Source: an uncultured Oscillospiraceae bacterium (lineage in GTDB: Bacteria > Bacillota > Clostridia > Oscillospirales > Ruminococcaceae). From it: a stretch of DNA of 64,000 nt. This document shows positions 44,717 through 53,338 of this stretch, one piece after another. Position numbers and translations under genes: made by a program. Position 1 is the stretch's first letter. The number at the start of each line of letters is the position of its first letter. Below the pieces are notes generated by a model. The model made no database searches, was not told where the DNA came from, and saw nothing but the letters and a program-made list of their open reading frames with translations. The DNA lies in the NCBI GenBank assembly GCA_910587135.1, contig CAJULF010000001.1, forward strand, positions 1 through 64,000, given 5' to 3'.

Positions 44717-44960
44717 ATTGCCTCCGTAAGTCCTTATCCGAGGTTGGCGGGCATTCCGCTGTTTCCTCTGCCGCGGCTTTCGCCGTTCGATAATTCCTTG
44801 TGATCATTCCGCGGATTTGGGGAAATCCACGGAGTGACAGACAAACGCGCTGTCCCCAACAGAGCATTGCCATTGATAGGGAGCGTGAGCGTTCTTTTTC
44901 TTTAAGCTCTGCCGCGTTTGGTATGGCGCACGGCATAAAAATCCGCCCCTTTGTCAAGGT
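44717..44960 (-). ncRNA. Long structured leader of the G5-3D gene; riboswitch candidate
   Basis: About 240 nt of leader between a perfect promoter and the start codon. It contains CAGAGC..GCTCTG enclosing a loop with GCTTAAAG, then TTGGGGACAGCGCG, a CCGTGGATTT/AAATCCGCGG hairpin, a CGGCGAAAGCCG hairpin and CCCGCCAACCTCGG near the end. The order partly resembles the c-di-AMP (ydaO) riboswitch, which often controls such cell-wall enzymes, but the highly conserved CAGCTAACC is not intact. I call it only a structured leader. Confidence 0.45.
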
Positions 44961-44967
44961 TGTTGTT

Positions 44968-44996
44968 ATTATACTCGTTTTTTTTGGAAATGTCAA
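44968..44996 (-). promoter_or_regulatory. Perfect consensus promoter of the G5-3D gene
   Basis: Minus-strand TTGACA (44991-44996), 17 nt, TATAAT (44968-44973). In 44997-45350 I find nothing else. Confidence 0.88.
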
Positions 44997-45350
44997 ACTA
45001 AAAGGCAGATGCGCTTTTGTTAAAACTGCACAAAAATATTTTGTAACCGTTTTGTAACCACTTTCCTTTTTGGCTGAAAACTGTTATTTTTTGGTAGATT
45101 GTGATTTTCTTATTGTAAAATTAACTAAACTTTGCTCCTTAAAAATCCTAATGCATTTTTCATAAAAAATTGACTGCTTTGGCGCAAAATCGTTGTGCAT
45201 GCTGCACAAATGAACTTTTTTGCTCAGGCTCGGAAAAACTATATGCGGTACTGCCATGAGCGGTATGTCCCGCAAAAAAGCGCTTCGGATATGGGGGCCG
45301 AAGCATGGGGGATATCGGCAATAAACGGAAATAAATCTTTATAAAAACAG

Positions 45351-45379
45351 ATGACAAAACCTTGAATTTATGTTATAAT
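45351..45379 (+). promoter_or_regulatory. Probable Nudix gene promoter
   Basis: ATGACA, 17 nt, TGtTATAAT (extended -10). The leader of about 260 nt contains the family C element. Confidence 0.55.
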
Positions 45380-45395
45380 ATAATAATGTACTAAG

Positions 45396-45555
45396 AACCT
45401 GTGTGCATAGCCCGAAATGCTTGGTTTACGAAACAAACTTTCCGCAGGCGTACTGTAAGTATTGGCTCGACGCATTCAGCCTGACAAGAAAAATCAACGG
45501 AGAAAGGCGGAAAATATGCCGCAAGACAAGCGTTGAGCGGCTATGCGGACAGGTT
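45396..45555 (+). repeat. Family C element, copy 1 (MITE-like)
   Basis: 160 bp bounded by 16-bp terminal inverted repeats AACCTGTGTGCATAGC and GCTATGCGGACAGGTT (two mismatches). Inner conserved parts are CCCGAAATGC next to the left end and AAGACAAGCGTTGAGCG next to the right end, both shared with the copy at 56784. No transposase is encoded. Confidence 0.78.
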
Positions 45556-45646
45556 ATAAGAACGGAGGACGGTCAAGGACAAGCTTTTGTGATTTTCCGC
45601 GCCGAAAAGTCCGACGCCGTTTATTCCGCTATGGGGTGATAACGAT

Positions 45647-46066
45647 TTGAATTATGAGAAATCCTGCGGCGCGGTGGTGTACAGGAAATTCCACGGCAAT
45701 ACGGAGATATTGCTTATCAAACATATTCTGTCGGGCTGCTGGTCGTTTCCCAAGGGGCATATGGAGGAGGGCGAGAGCGAGCCTGACACCGCCGTCCGCG
45801 AAACCAAAGAGGAAACAAATATCGACATTGTGATAGACGACGCCGAGTTCCGTGAAACGGTTATTTTCAATCCGCGCCGTGACACTTGCAAGGAGGTCGT
45901 GTATTTTATCGGGCGGGCAGTGAGCTTTGAAGCCGTGCCGCAGGAGCTTGAGATATCCGACATACGGTGGGTTGAGATAGGCAGCGCATCCGCGGCGCTG
46001 GCTTACGATAACGACAGGCTTGTGCTGAACAAGGCAAAAGCGTACCTTGCTCTGAGCAAAATTTGA
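45647..46066 (+). CDS. Nudix hydrolase (Ap4A-type)
   Basis: 139 residues from a TTG start with GGGGTGAT upstream; MNYEKSCGAVVYRK is the usual family N-terminus, which supports the TTG. The Nudix box runs from GHMEEGESEPDTAVRETKEE to TNI (about residues 37-59), with the final Gly replaced by Asn. Likely hydrolyses diadenosine polyphosphates or other NDP-X compounds. A weak GGGACA/TGTCCC hairpin lies at 46100-46126. Confidence 0.88.
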   Translation: MNYEKSCGAVVYRKFHGNTEILLIKHILSGCWSFPKGHMEEGESEPDTAVRETKEETNIDIVIDDAEFRETVIFNPRRDTCKEVVYFIGRAVSFEAVPQELEISDIRWVEIGSASAALAYDNDRLVLNKAKAYLALSKI

Positions 46067-46153
46067 CGGCTTACAAAAAACGCCAAAAATAACAAGGGAC
46101 AAAGCGAAACCGCAATGTCCCTCGTCGGAAATTTTGTGATATAAACGCACCGA

Positions 46154-46384
46154 TTACTTTACGACATACTTGTCGATCTCATCGAGGAAATCTGAGCAGC
46201 TGTCGCTGTGGATATTGAGCGTAAGCTCCTTGGAGAGATCAAGACTGAAGATACCCATGATGGACTTTGCGTCAATGGCATATCTGCCCGAAATGATGTC
46301 CACGTCGTAATCGCATCTGGTCACGATGGATACGAAATTCTTAACGTCGTCAATGGTGCTGATGTTGATTTTTGCCGTTGTCAT
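46154..46384 (-). CDS. HPr-like protein without active-site His (Crh-like), copy 2
   Basis: 76 residues; GGAAG before ATG. The segment DAKSIMGIFSLDL (S41) matches the HPr region around regulatory Ser46 (GKSIMGVMSL). The N-terminal GLHARPA motif with the phosphorylatable His is replaced by TIDDVKNFVSIV, so it cannot relay PTS phosphate. It resembles Bacillus Crh in keeping only the serine site, though it is not clearly an orthologue. 70 nt after its paralogue. Confidence 0.82.
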   Translation of the reverse strand: MTTAKINISTIDDVKNFVSIVTRCDYDVDIISGRYAIDAKSIMGIFSLDLSKELTLNIHSDSCSDFLDEIDKYVVK

Positions 46385-46454
46385 AATAATTTCTTCCTTT
46401 CTGTACTTCGCCGCGGTATTGCGGCGGTATGTTTGTGGTTTTGTTGGGGAGGGA

Positions 46455-46691
46455 TCATTTCACGATAAATTTATCCGCTTCCTCAAGGAATCCCGCGCTT
46501 TTTTCATCGTCCGCGTGAACAATCAGCGTAAGCGCCCTCGATAGGTCAAGGCTGAAAATGCCCATAATAGACTTTGCGTCAACGGCGTATCTGCCGGATA
46601 CCAGGTCGATGTCAAACGCGCATCGGTTTGTCATGCCGACAAACTCCTTTACCGATTCGATGGATTCAAGCTTTACCTTAAGCTCCTTCAT
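46455..46691 (-). CDS. HPr-like protein without active-site His (Crh-like), copy 1
   Basis: 78 residues, paralogue of the next gene; both share SGRYA(V/I)DAKSIMGIFSLDLS. The regulatory-Ser motif (S41) is present and the His15 motif absent (SIESVKEFVGMT). First gene of the pair behind its own strong promoter. A CGCCGC/GCGGCG hairpin lies between the two genes. Likely regulatory rather than sugar-transport roles. Confidence 0.82.
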   Translation of the reverse strand: MKELKVKLESIESVKEFVGMTNRCAFDIDLVSGRYAVDAKSIMGIFSLDLSRALTLIVHADDEKSAGFLEEADKFIVK

Positions 46692-46753
46692 TGTTATCGC
46701 CGCCTTTCATTGCTTTTGATTGCGGAAAAGCTCTTTTGCTTTCCTAAGTATAA

Positions 46754-46782
46754 TATAGCAGTAATTCGGCAATTAGTCAAGA
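46754..46782 (-). promoter_or_regulatory. Promoter of the HPr-like pair
   Basis: Minus-strand TTGACT, 17 nt, TATATT. Back-to-back with the plus-strand promoters of mtaB. Confidence 0.75.
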
Positions 46783-46789
46783 GCTTATT

Positions 46790-46818
46790 GAAAAATTCGG
46801 AAATTTAGACTATAATAT
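46790..46818 (+). promoter_or_regulatory. Upstream mtaB promoter P1
   Basis: TTGAAA, 17 nt, TATAAT, starting 8 nt from the divergent HPr promoter. Confidence 0.65.
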
Positions 46819-46854
46819 TGTTAGATTATTTTTTCATTTTGTCTAAATAGCTTA

Positions 46855-46884
46855 TTGCCAACCGACCTATTATTAAAGTATAAT
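46855..46884 (+). promoter_or_regulatory. Upstream mtaB promoter P2
   Basis: TTGCCA, 18 nt, TATAAT. The leader to mtaB (about 245 nt) contains a divergent family B element. Confidence 0.55.
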
Positions 46885-46944
46885 ATTAGAAGTAAGAGCT
46901 GCGCGGTTTGGAGCTGCTCAGAGGTCGGGAGAGCAAGGGCGCGT

Positions 46945-47090
46945 TCAAAGATGCAGTGCAGATCGCCCGCATATGTGTCTTCCGAAAGCTGCCGTGAAAG
47001 CGGAGCGCAGTGCAACGGAGCTTTTTCAGCAGTCTTGCGACTGCTTGCAAAGCAAGTTGCCGCGGTATGGTAAATTCTTTAAAAAAATCC
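46945..47090. repeat. Divergent family B element in the mtaB leader
   Basis: Contains GCCGTGAAAGC..GCTTTTTCAGC, then CAGTC/GACTG and CTTGC/GCAAG hairpins and the TAAATTCTTTAAAAAAATC tail typical of the families. Outer stem is poorly kept. Confidence 0.5.
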
Positions 47091-47135
47091 CGCTCGGAAC
47101 AACAAAAATCAATAGCGTCATAAGGGGGTCAGAGC

Positions 47136-48416
47136 TTGAAATATTCTGTAATAACGCTTGGTTGCAAGGTCAATTCCTGTGAGAGCGCCGCAATCGCCGA
47201 GTCGTTTGAGCGTGAGGGCTTTACACGCGCGGCTGAGGGTGAAGCCGCGGACGTATATGTGGTGAACTCCTGCTGCGTTACAAGCATGGCGGAGAAAAAA
47301 GTCCGTCAGGCGGTCTCGCGGTGCAAAAAGGAAAATCCCGAATGCGTGACGGTGCTTTGCGGCTGCTTTCCTCAAAGCTATCCCGAGGCGGCAAGGACTG
47401 TCGCGGGAGCGGACATCGTTACCGGCAACGCCGAGAAAAGCGGCATATGCGAAATGGTGAAAAGATATCTCGCAAACAGAGTGCGTATCATCAGCGAAAA
47501 GCCTATGAGCCGCGTATTCGACGAAGACTCCTCGGGAGCGGACACGGACAGAACCAGGGCCTTTATAAAGGTGGAGGACGGCTGCGACAGGTTCTGCTCG
47601 TATTGTATAATCCCATTTGCGCGCGGACGGGTTCGCTCACGAAGGCTCGAGGATATTTCAAGGCAGGCGCTGCTTTGCGTCGAGAGAGGTCACAAGGAGA
47701 TAGTGCTTACGGGGATAAATCTCGGCTGCTACGGACAGGAAATGGGGCTTACGCTCGGCGACGCGGTAAAAGCGGCGGAGGTTGCGGGTGTGGAGCGGAT
47801 AAGACTAAGCTCTCTCGAACCCGAAATGATAACTGACAGCGAGATAGAGAAGTTCAAATCTTCGGACAAGCTGTGCCCGCATTTTCACCTTGCGCTTCAG
47901 TCGGGCTGCGATGAAACGCTAAGACGCATGAACAGGCGCTATGATACGGAGATGTACCGCGAGGTCGCGGAAAAGCTGAGGAGCGCTTTTCCCGATTGCG
48001 CCATAACTACGGATATTATGGTGGGATTTGCGGGGGAAACGGACGAGGAGTTTCAGGAAAGTCTGAAATTCGCTGAAGAAATGCGGTTTGCGAAAATTCA
48101 CGTGTTCCCCTATTCCATAAGGAAAGGAACGATTGCCGCGGAGCAGAGCGATCAGGTTGTTCCGCAGATAAAGTCGGAGCGCGCCGCGCGCATGATTCGC
48201 CTTGGGGAAGAGCTGGAGCGCCGTTTTCTTGACAAGCAGATTGGCAGCGTTCAGACGGTGCTGATAGAGAAGCGGAAAAGCGAACAGTACAGTCACGGCT
48301 TCAGCGGGAGCTATGTTCCCGTGAGGATATACGGCGAGGAGCTGGAACGGCACTCGCTGGTAAAGGTGGAGATCACCTCGGCAAGAGAGGGCTACTGCCT
48401 GGGCAGGACAATATAA
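47136..48416 (+). CDS. mtaB: tRNA t6A37 methylthiotransferase MtaB
   Basis: 426 residues from a TTG with AGGGGG upstream. N-terminal UPF0004 domain with the three cluster cysteines (TLGCKVN, VNSCCVT, LCGCF), then the radical-SAM motif CDRFCSYC (about residues 150-157) and a C-terminal TRAM domain. It adds methylthio groups to t6A37 in tRNA. MtaB rather than MiaB because of GCKVNSCE and overall length. Family B and A elements flank it on both sides. Confidence 0.93.
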   Translation: MKYSVITLGCKVNSCESAAIAESFEREGFTRAAEGEAADVYVVNSCCVTSMAEKKVRQAVSRCKKENPECVTVLCGCFPQSYPEAARTVAGADIVTGNAEKSGICEMVKRYLANRVRIISEKPMSRVFDEDSSGADTDRTRAFIKVEDGCDRFCSYCIIPFARGRVRSRRLEDISRQALLCVERGHKEIVLTGINLGCYGQEMGLTLGDAVKAAEVAGVERIRLSSLEPEMITDSEIEKFKSSDKLCPHFHLALQSGCDETLRRMNRRYDTEMYREVAEKLRSAFPDCAITTDIMVGFAGETDEEFQESLKFAEEMRFAKIHVFPYSIRKGTIAAEQSDQVVPQIKSERAARMIRLGEELERRFLDKQIGSVQTVLIEKRKSEQYSHGFSGSYVPVRIYGEELERHSLVKVEITSAREGYCLGRTI

Positions 48417-48444
48417 ATTTTTGCAGCATAAAGTTGACGCATCT

Positions 48445-48590
48445 GAATTTCAAAAAGTGTCAGAATTTTCGCAGAAAATTCTGACCGTTTCCCGCAATCG
48501 CGCGGAGTGAAGTGCAGCGAAGCGGAACGTAACGGAGCGTGCTTGCGGGAATTTTGAAATTCTTTTAAATGGTTAAATTCTCGTCAACAT
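48445..48590 (-). repeat. Family A-related tandem repeat, first copy
   Basis: Outer stem GAATTTCAAAA / TTTTGAAATTC, stem 3 GTCAGAATTTTC / GAAAATTCTGAC, stem 2 TTCCCGCAA / TTGCGGGAA. Followed by a tail (CTCGTCAACATAATCTAACAGC..) with a promoter-like end. Confidence 0.82.
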
Positions 48591-48604
48591 AATCTAACAG
48601 CTTT

Positions 48605-48633
48605 TTGTCAACGCCGCATAAAAGCATTATAAC
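48605..48633 (+). promoter_or_regulatory. Promoter-like end of repeat, first copy
   Basis: TTGTCA, 17 nt, TATAAC within the repeated tail. Probably redundant with the second copy. Confidence 0.4.
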
Positions 48634-48770
48634 TCGGAATTTGCTGCGAAAATTCTGAGCGTTTCCCGCAATCGCGCGGGGTGAAGTGCAGCGAAGCGGA
48701 ACGTAACGGAGTGTGCCTGCGGGAATTTTGAAATTCTTTTAAATGGTTCAATTCTCGTCAACATAATCCA
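48632..48770 (-). repeat. Family A-related tandem repeat, second copy
   Basis: Direct repeat of 48445-48590, nearly identical from TTTCCCGCAATCGCGCGG through the tail; its outer stem has lost the left strand. The tandem pair occupies the whole mtaB-purL gap. Confidence 0.82.
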
Positions 48771-48778
48771 AAAGTTTC

Positions 48779-48807
48779 TTGTCAACTCTGCTTAACGGAA
48801 TTATAAC
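48779..48807 (+). promoter_or_regulatory. Candidate purL promoter carried by the repeat tail
   Basis: TTGTCA, 17 nt, TATAAC, about 55 nt before the purL start. No other promoter is visible in the gap; read-through from mtaB is the alternative. Confidence 0.5.
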
Positions 48808-48862
48808 TCAGATCGACCCTGATTATAAATAAATTGCAAACTATATAATGGAGGATAGGATA

Positions 48863-51800
48863 ATGTCAGTTTATCGTATTTATGTGGAGAAGAAGCCGCA
48901 GTTCGCGGTGGACGGCGCGGCGGTGCTGTCCGACCTTACCGTGGCGCTTGGAATGAAGTCGGTGGAGAGCGTAAGGGTGATAAACCGTTACGACGCGGAG
49001 GGGCTGTCAAGGGAAAATTTTGAACAGGCTGTTCCGACGGTATTTTCCGAGCCGCCCGTGGACGAGGTGTTCTATGAGCTGCCGAAGCTCGGCGCGGGCG
49101 AGAGAATGTTCGCGGTGGAGTTTCTCCCGGGGCAGTTCGACCAGAGGGCGGATTCGGCGGCGCAGTGTATCCAGATGCTGTGCAGGGGCGACAGACCCTC
49201 TGTAAAGTATGCGAAAATATACATACTCGGCGGCAGTATCACCGATGATGAATTTGAAAGGATAAAGCATTATCTTATCAACGCGGTGGAGTCACGCGAG
49301 TGCGGCTTTGAGGAGTATGAAACGCTGGAGGTAAAATATAACATACCCGAAAGCGTGGAAACTCTCGGCGGATTTATTGACATGACAGAGAGCGAGCTTG
49401 CTGATTTCGTGGTAAAATACGGGCTTGCTATGGATAACGACGATATAAAATTCTGCCGCGATTATTTCAGAAGCGAGAAACGCAACCCCACCATTACGGA
49501 AATCCGCATGATAGATACCTATTGGAGCGACCACTGTCGCCACACCACCTTTGGTACTATCATAGATAACTGCGACATAAAGCCCTCCTATATCGCCGAC
49601 ACCTATGCCGAGTACCGCGCAAACCGCGAGGAGCTTGGGCGCGGGAACAAGCCCGTGTGCCTTATGGACATAGCGACGCTGGCGGCAAAGAAGCTGAAAA
49701 AGGACGGTCTGCTTAACGATCTGGACGAGAGCGAGGAGATAAACGCCTGCTCCGTAAAGATAACGGTAGACGTTGACGGTAAGGACGAGGAATGGCTGCT
49801 GATGTTCAAGAACGAAACTCACAACCACCCCACCGAGATAGAGCCGTTCGGCGGCGCGGCTACCTGTCTGGGCGGAGCTATACGCGATCCGCTTTCGGGG
49901 CGCAGTTATGTGTATCAGGCAATGCGCGTTACGGGCGCTTCCGACCCGCTGCTGCCTGTTGAAAAGACGATTAAGGGCAAGCTGCCCCCGAGAAAGATAA
50001 CCACCACCGCGGCGGCGGGGTATTCCTCCTACGGCAACCAAATAGGACTTGCTACGGGGCACGTTTCGGAGATATACCACCCCGGGTATATGGCTAAGCG
50101 CATGGAGATAGGCGCGGTAGTGGGAGCTGCTCCCATAGGCAACGTGCGCAGGGAAAGACCCGCGGCGGGGGATATAATCATATTGCTCGGCGGGCGCACG
50201 GGGCGCGACGGCTGCGGCGGCGCAACAGGTTCGTCAAAGGCGCACAGCGTGAAGTCGCTGGACAGCTGCGGCGCGGAGGTCCAGAAGGGTAACGCTCCCG
50301 AGGAAAGAAAGCTGCAAAGGCTTTTCAGAAATCCCGAGGCTACCCGCCTTATAAAGCGCTGTAACGATTTCGGCGCGGGCGGTGTTTCCGTGGCGATAGG
50401 AGAGCTTGCCGACGGTCTGGAGATAGACCTCAACGCCGTTCCCAAAAAGTACGACGGTCTTGACGGCACGGAGCTTGCCATTTCCGAATCACAGGAAAGA
50501 ATGGCGGTAGTGGTAGCTCCCGAGGATGCGGAAAAATTCCGCGCGCTTGCTTCAAAGGAAAATCTTGAATCCACTATCGTTGCGGTTGTAAGGGAAGAGC
50601 CAAGGCTTAAGATGAACTGGAACGGCAAAACCATTGTTGACATCAGCCGCGAGTTTCTTAACTCCAACGGCGCGGAGAAGCACACCGACGTTTTCGTTCC
50701 CGATGTCAGCGTAAGCTACTCCACCGGCAGGAAAAATACCGCCGCCGATTGGGAGAGCCTTGTCACCGATCTTAACGTGTGCTCGCAAAGGGGTCTGGTG
50801 CAGCGCTTTGATTCCACCATAGGCGCGGGCACGGTGCTGATGCCTTTTGCGGGAAGAACACAGCAGACGCCCGTGCAGGCTATGGCGGCGAAAATTCCCG
50901 TGCTTGACGGGAACACCAAAACTGCTTCCGTTATGGCGTGGGGCTTCAACCCTGCGGTTTCGGAGCAGTCGCCCTATCACGGAGCTGTCTGCGCCGTCGT
51001 TGAGAGTATCGCGAAGGTAGTTGCAGCGGGCGGTGAAAGCGAAAATTGCCGCCTTACCTTCCAGGAATATTTTGAGAGAACGCAGGGCAAGCCCGAGCGC
51101 TGGGGAAAGCCCTTTGCGGCGCTGCTTGGCGCATACCGCGCTCAGCTTGAGATGGGCTGCGGCGCTATCGGCGGCAAGGACAGCATGAGCGGCACCTTTG
51201 AGGATATAGACGTTCCCCCTACGCTGGTTTCCTTTGCGATATGCACGGCTAAGACCGACAATATCATTTCCGCGGAGTTCAAGTGCCCGTACAGCAAAAT
51301 CGGCTATATCGCGCCGAAATACGACGAAAACGGTCTGCCCGATTTTGACAGCGTAAAGAGTGTATTTAAAACCGTTGAGAAGCTCATTAAAGATAAAAAA
51401 GCTATTTCCGTGTGGTCGGTGGCGAACGGCGGCGCGGCGGAGGGTATCTTCAAGATGTCCCTCGGAAACCGCGTCGGCGCGAAGCTAATCGACCTGACAG
51501 ACGAGGAGCTTTTCACCCCCGTTTACGGCGCGTTTGTGCTGGAGATGGAGGAGGAAGCGGAGGGAATCCGTATCATAGGTGAAACCGTTCCCGAGTACGA
51601 GATAACCTGCGGCGGCGTGAAGCTGAATATCGCGGAGCTTGAAAGCAAGTGGGACGATGTTCTGGAACCTGTTTTCAAACAGAAACCGGACGAGCAGCCC
51701 GCTCCTGAAAAGATAAGTTACACGGGCGGCTGTCAACTTCTCGAGGGTCGCACCTCTCCGAAGATCGCGAAGCCGAGAGTGCTTATTCCCGTATTTCCCG

Positions 51801-52567
51801 GAACAAACTGCGAGTACGACATGGCGCAGGCTTTCAACCGTTATGGTGGCGACAGCGAGATATTCGTTATACGCAATCTCTCCGCGGCGGACGTGGAGGA
51901 AAGCGTGCGGGAGTTCGCGAAGCGCATAGCGGATTCGCAGATGATAGCGCTTCCGGGCGGCTTCAGCGGCGGCGACGAGCCTGAGGGCTCTGCCAAATTC
52001 ATCAACGCCTTTTTCCGCAACCCGAAAATCGCCGAGGCGGTGGAGGAGATGCTGTACAAGCGCGATGGTCTTATGATAGGCATCTGCAACGGATTCCAGG
52101 CGCTGATAAAGCTTGGACTTGTTCCGTTCGGGCATATCATACCGCTCACACCCGAAAGCCCTACCCTTACATATAATTCAATAGGCAGACACCAGTCGCA
52201 GCTTGTCTACACAAGGATATGCACGGACAAGTCCCCGTGGCTAATGCACTGCAAGCCCGACGATATCCACGCTATCCCGATATCTCACGGTGAGGGACGC
52301 TTTGTCGCTCCCGACGAGGTGATAAAAAAGCTTATCGAAAACGGGCAGGTCGCTACGCAGTACGTCGACCTTAAGGGAAATCCCACCATGGACGCGGCGT
52401 TCAATCCCAACAGCTCCATGTACGCGATAGAGGGAATAATCTCCCCCGACGGGCGTGTGCTCGGAAAGATGGGTCACACCGAGCGCCTTACCGACAGCGT
52501 TGCAAAAAATGTCGACGGCAACAAGGAGCAGTTGTTGTTCAAGGGCGGAGTTGAGTACTTTGGTTAA
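48863..52567 (+). CDS. purL: Phosphoribosylformylglycinamidine synthase, fused synthetase-glutaminase
   Basis: 1234 residues from the ATG with GGAGG 8 nt upstream; an ATG 15 nt earlier overlaps that site. N-terminal linker, then two synthetase halves (TYWSDHCRHTTF, NETHNHPTEIEPFGGAATCL, GGKDSMSGTF). The C-terminal glutaminase shows PGTNCEYD, nucleophile in GICNGFQ and catalytic ISHGEGRF. It is the large single-chain form, so no separate purQ or purS is needed. Fourth step of purine synthesis. It stands alone, away from other pur genes. Confidence 0.96.
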   Translation: MSVYRIYVEKKPQFAVDGAAVLSDLTVALGMKSVESVRVINRYDAEGLSRENFEQAVPTVFSEPPVDEVFYELPKLGAGERMFAVEFLPGQFDQRADSAAQCIQMLCRGDRPSVKYAKIYILGGSITDDEFERIKHYLINAVESRECGFEEYETLEVKYNIPESVETLGGFIDMTESELADFVVKYGLAMDNDDIKFCRDYFRSEKRNPTITEIRMIDTYWSDHCRHTTFGTIIDNCDIKPSYIADTYAEYRANREELGRGNKPVCLMDIATLAAKKLKKDGLLNDLDESEEINACSVKITVDVDGKDEEWLLMFKNETHNHPTEIEPFGGAATCLGGAIRDPLSGRSYVYQAMRVTGASDPLLPVEKTIKGKLPPRKITTTAAAGYSSYGNQIGLATGHVSEIYHPGYMAKRMEIGAVVGAAPIGNVRRERPAAGDIIILLGGRTGRDGCGGATGSSKAHSVKSLDSCGAEVQKGNAPEERKLQRLFRNPEATRLIKRCNDFGAGGVSVAIGELADGLEIDLNAVPKKYDGLDGTELAISESQERMAVVVAPEDAEKFRALASKENLESTIVAVVREEPRLKMNWNGKTIVDISREFLNSNGAEKHTDVFVPDVSVSYSTGRKNTAADWESLVTDLNVCSQRGLVQRFDSTIGAGTVLMPFAGRTQQTPVQAMAAKIPVLDGNTKTASVMAWGFNPAVSEQSPYHGAVCAVVESIAKVVAAGGESENCRLTFQEYFERTQGKPERWGKPFAALLGAYRAQLEMGCGAIGGKDSMSGTFEDIDVPPTLVSFAICTAKTDNIISAEFKCPYSKIGYIAPKYDENGLPDFDSVKSVFKTVEKLIKDKKAISVWSVANGGAAEGIFKMSLGNRVGAKLIDLTDEELFTPVYGAFVLEMEEEAEGIRIIGETVPEYEITCGGVKLNIAELESKWDDVLEPVFKQKPDEQPAPEKISYTGGCQLLEGRTSPKIAKPRVLIPVFPGTNCEYDMAQAFNRYGGDSEIFVIRNLSAADVEESVREFAKRIADSQMIALPGGFSGGDEPEGSAKFINAFFRNPKIAEAVEEMLYKRDGLMIGICNGFQALIKLGLVPFGHIIPLTPESPTLTYNSIGRHQSQLVYTRICTDKSPWLMHCKPDDIHAIPISHGEGRFVAPDEVIKKLIENGQVATQYVDLKGNPTMDAAFNPNSSMYAIEGIISPDGRVLGKMGHTERLTDSVAKNVDGNKEQLLFKGGVEYFG

Positions 52568-52650
52568 TATCGTTTAGTTGAATGTTAAAGAGCACCGCTT
52601 CGCGGCGGGATTAAATATGCCGCGGGCGGCGCTTTGATTTGAGGAAAGAT

Positions 52651-53328
52651 ATGAAAACAAAGACAAATAAAGCGATTGTCTGTATTATCATTTCACTAAT
52701 CTGTGTCGTTATTTTTGTTGTTATTTATTTAGTAATAAGCCCACTTGCCTTGAAATACAAGTATTCTAATTTTAGCCTTCTTAACGGCGGTCACCCTTAT
52801 GCCACTATTACAGTAAACGGAAAGGAATACCTACAAGAATATTACCATAAATTCTATAGGCTGGAGGGTATTCCCGAGGGCTTTTACGAAATATCCCGCG
52901 AGGACAACGAGATAGTGTCGGAGGATTTCGCGGGAAATGACGCGGTTTTCGTGAGCGATGAGCACCCCGAGGTGGTATTCGTGCTTTCCCGCAGGTTCAA
53001 CGGTCCCGGCTATACTTCTAAGGGAGGGTATTATTACTGCCTGGTAAATTCGGACGTTCGGTTTGCTCATCTTGTCTATAAGGGGCACGACTGGTGCTAC
53101 AACTATCTCACCTGTATGCAGGGCGCGGAGGATATTCCCGATGATTTAAAGGAGCTTCCCGCGGACAAATTCACCATAGATGATGATTTCTTGGGGGAGT
53201 GCCCTGCGTTTACCAGCAGGAAAACGGGTATGATTTATTTCGAGGTCATGGAGGATATATTATATATTCCTTATGAGCGTATTGAGGCAATGCGGGGCGG
53301 TGCATATTATTGGTATAAAGAAGGGTAA
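52651..53328 (+). CDS. Single-span membrane protein, unknown
   Basis: About 225 residues from ATG 52651 with GAGGAAAG upstream. One membrane segment (residues about 9-33), then a soluble outer domain rich in Tyr and Gly with EGIPEGFYEISRED and SKGGYYYCLV. Not recognised. It lies 83 nt after purL and starts the AT-rich cluster up to 55256. Confidence 0.7.
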   Translation: MKTKTNKAIVCIIISLICVVIFVVIYLVISPLALKYKYSNFSLLNGGHPYATITVNGKEYLQEYYHKFYRLEGIPEGFYEISREDNEIVSEDFAGNDAVFVSDEHPEVVFVLSRRFNGPGYTSKGGYYYCLVNSDVRFAHLVYKGHDWCYNYLTCMQGAEDIPDDLKELPADKFTIDDDFLGECPAFTSRKTGMIYFEVMEDILYIPYERIEAMRGGAYYWYKEG

Positions 53329-53338
53329 CGGTGTCAAT

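Noticed and set aside
45403..45639. 78-codon frame upstream of the Nudix gene
   Set aside because: It translates a family C element; part of the same peptide recurs at 56826.
46098..46130. Strong terminator after the Nudix gene
   Set aside because: Only a GGGACA/TGTCCC stem without a T-tract; too weak to list as a terminator.
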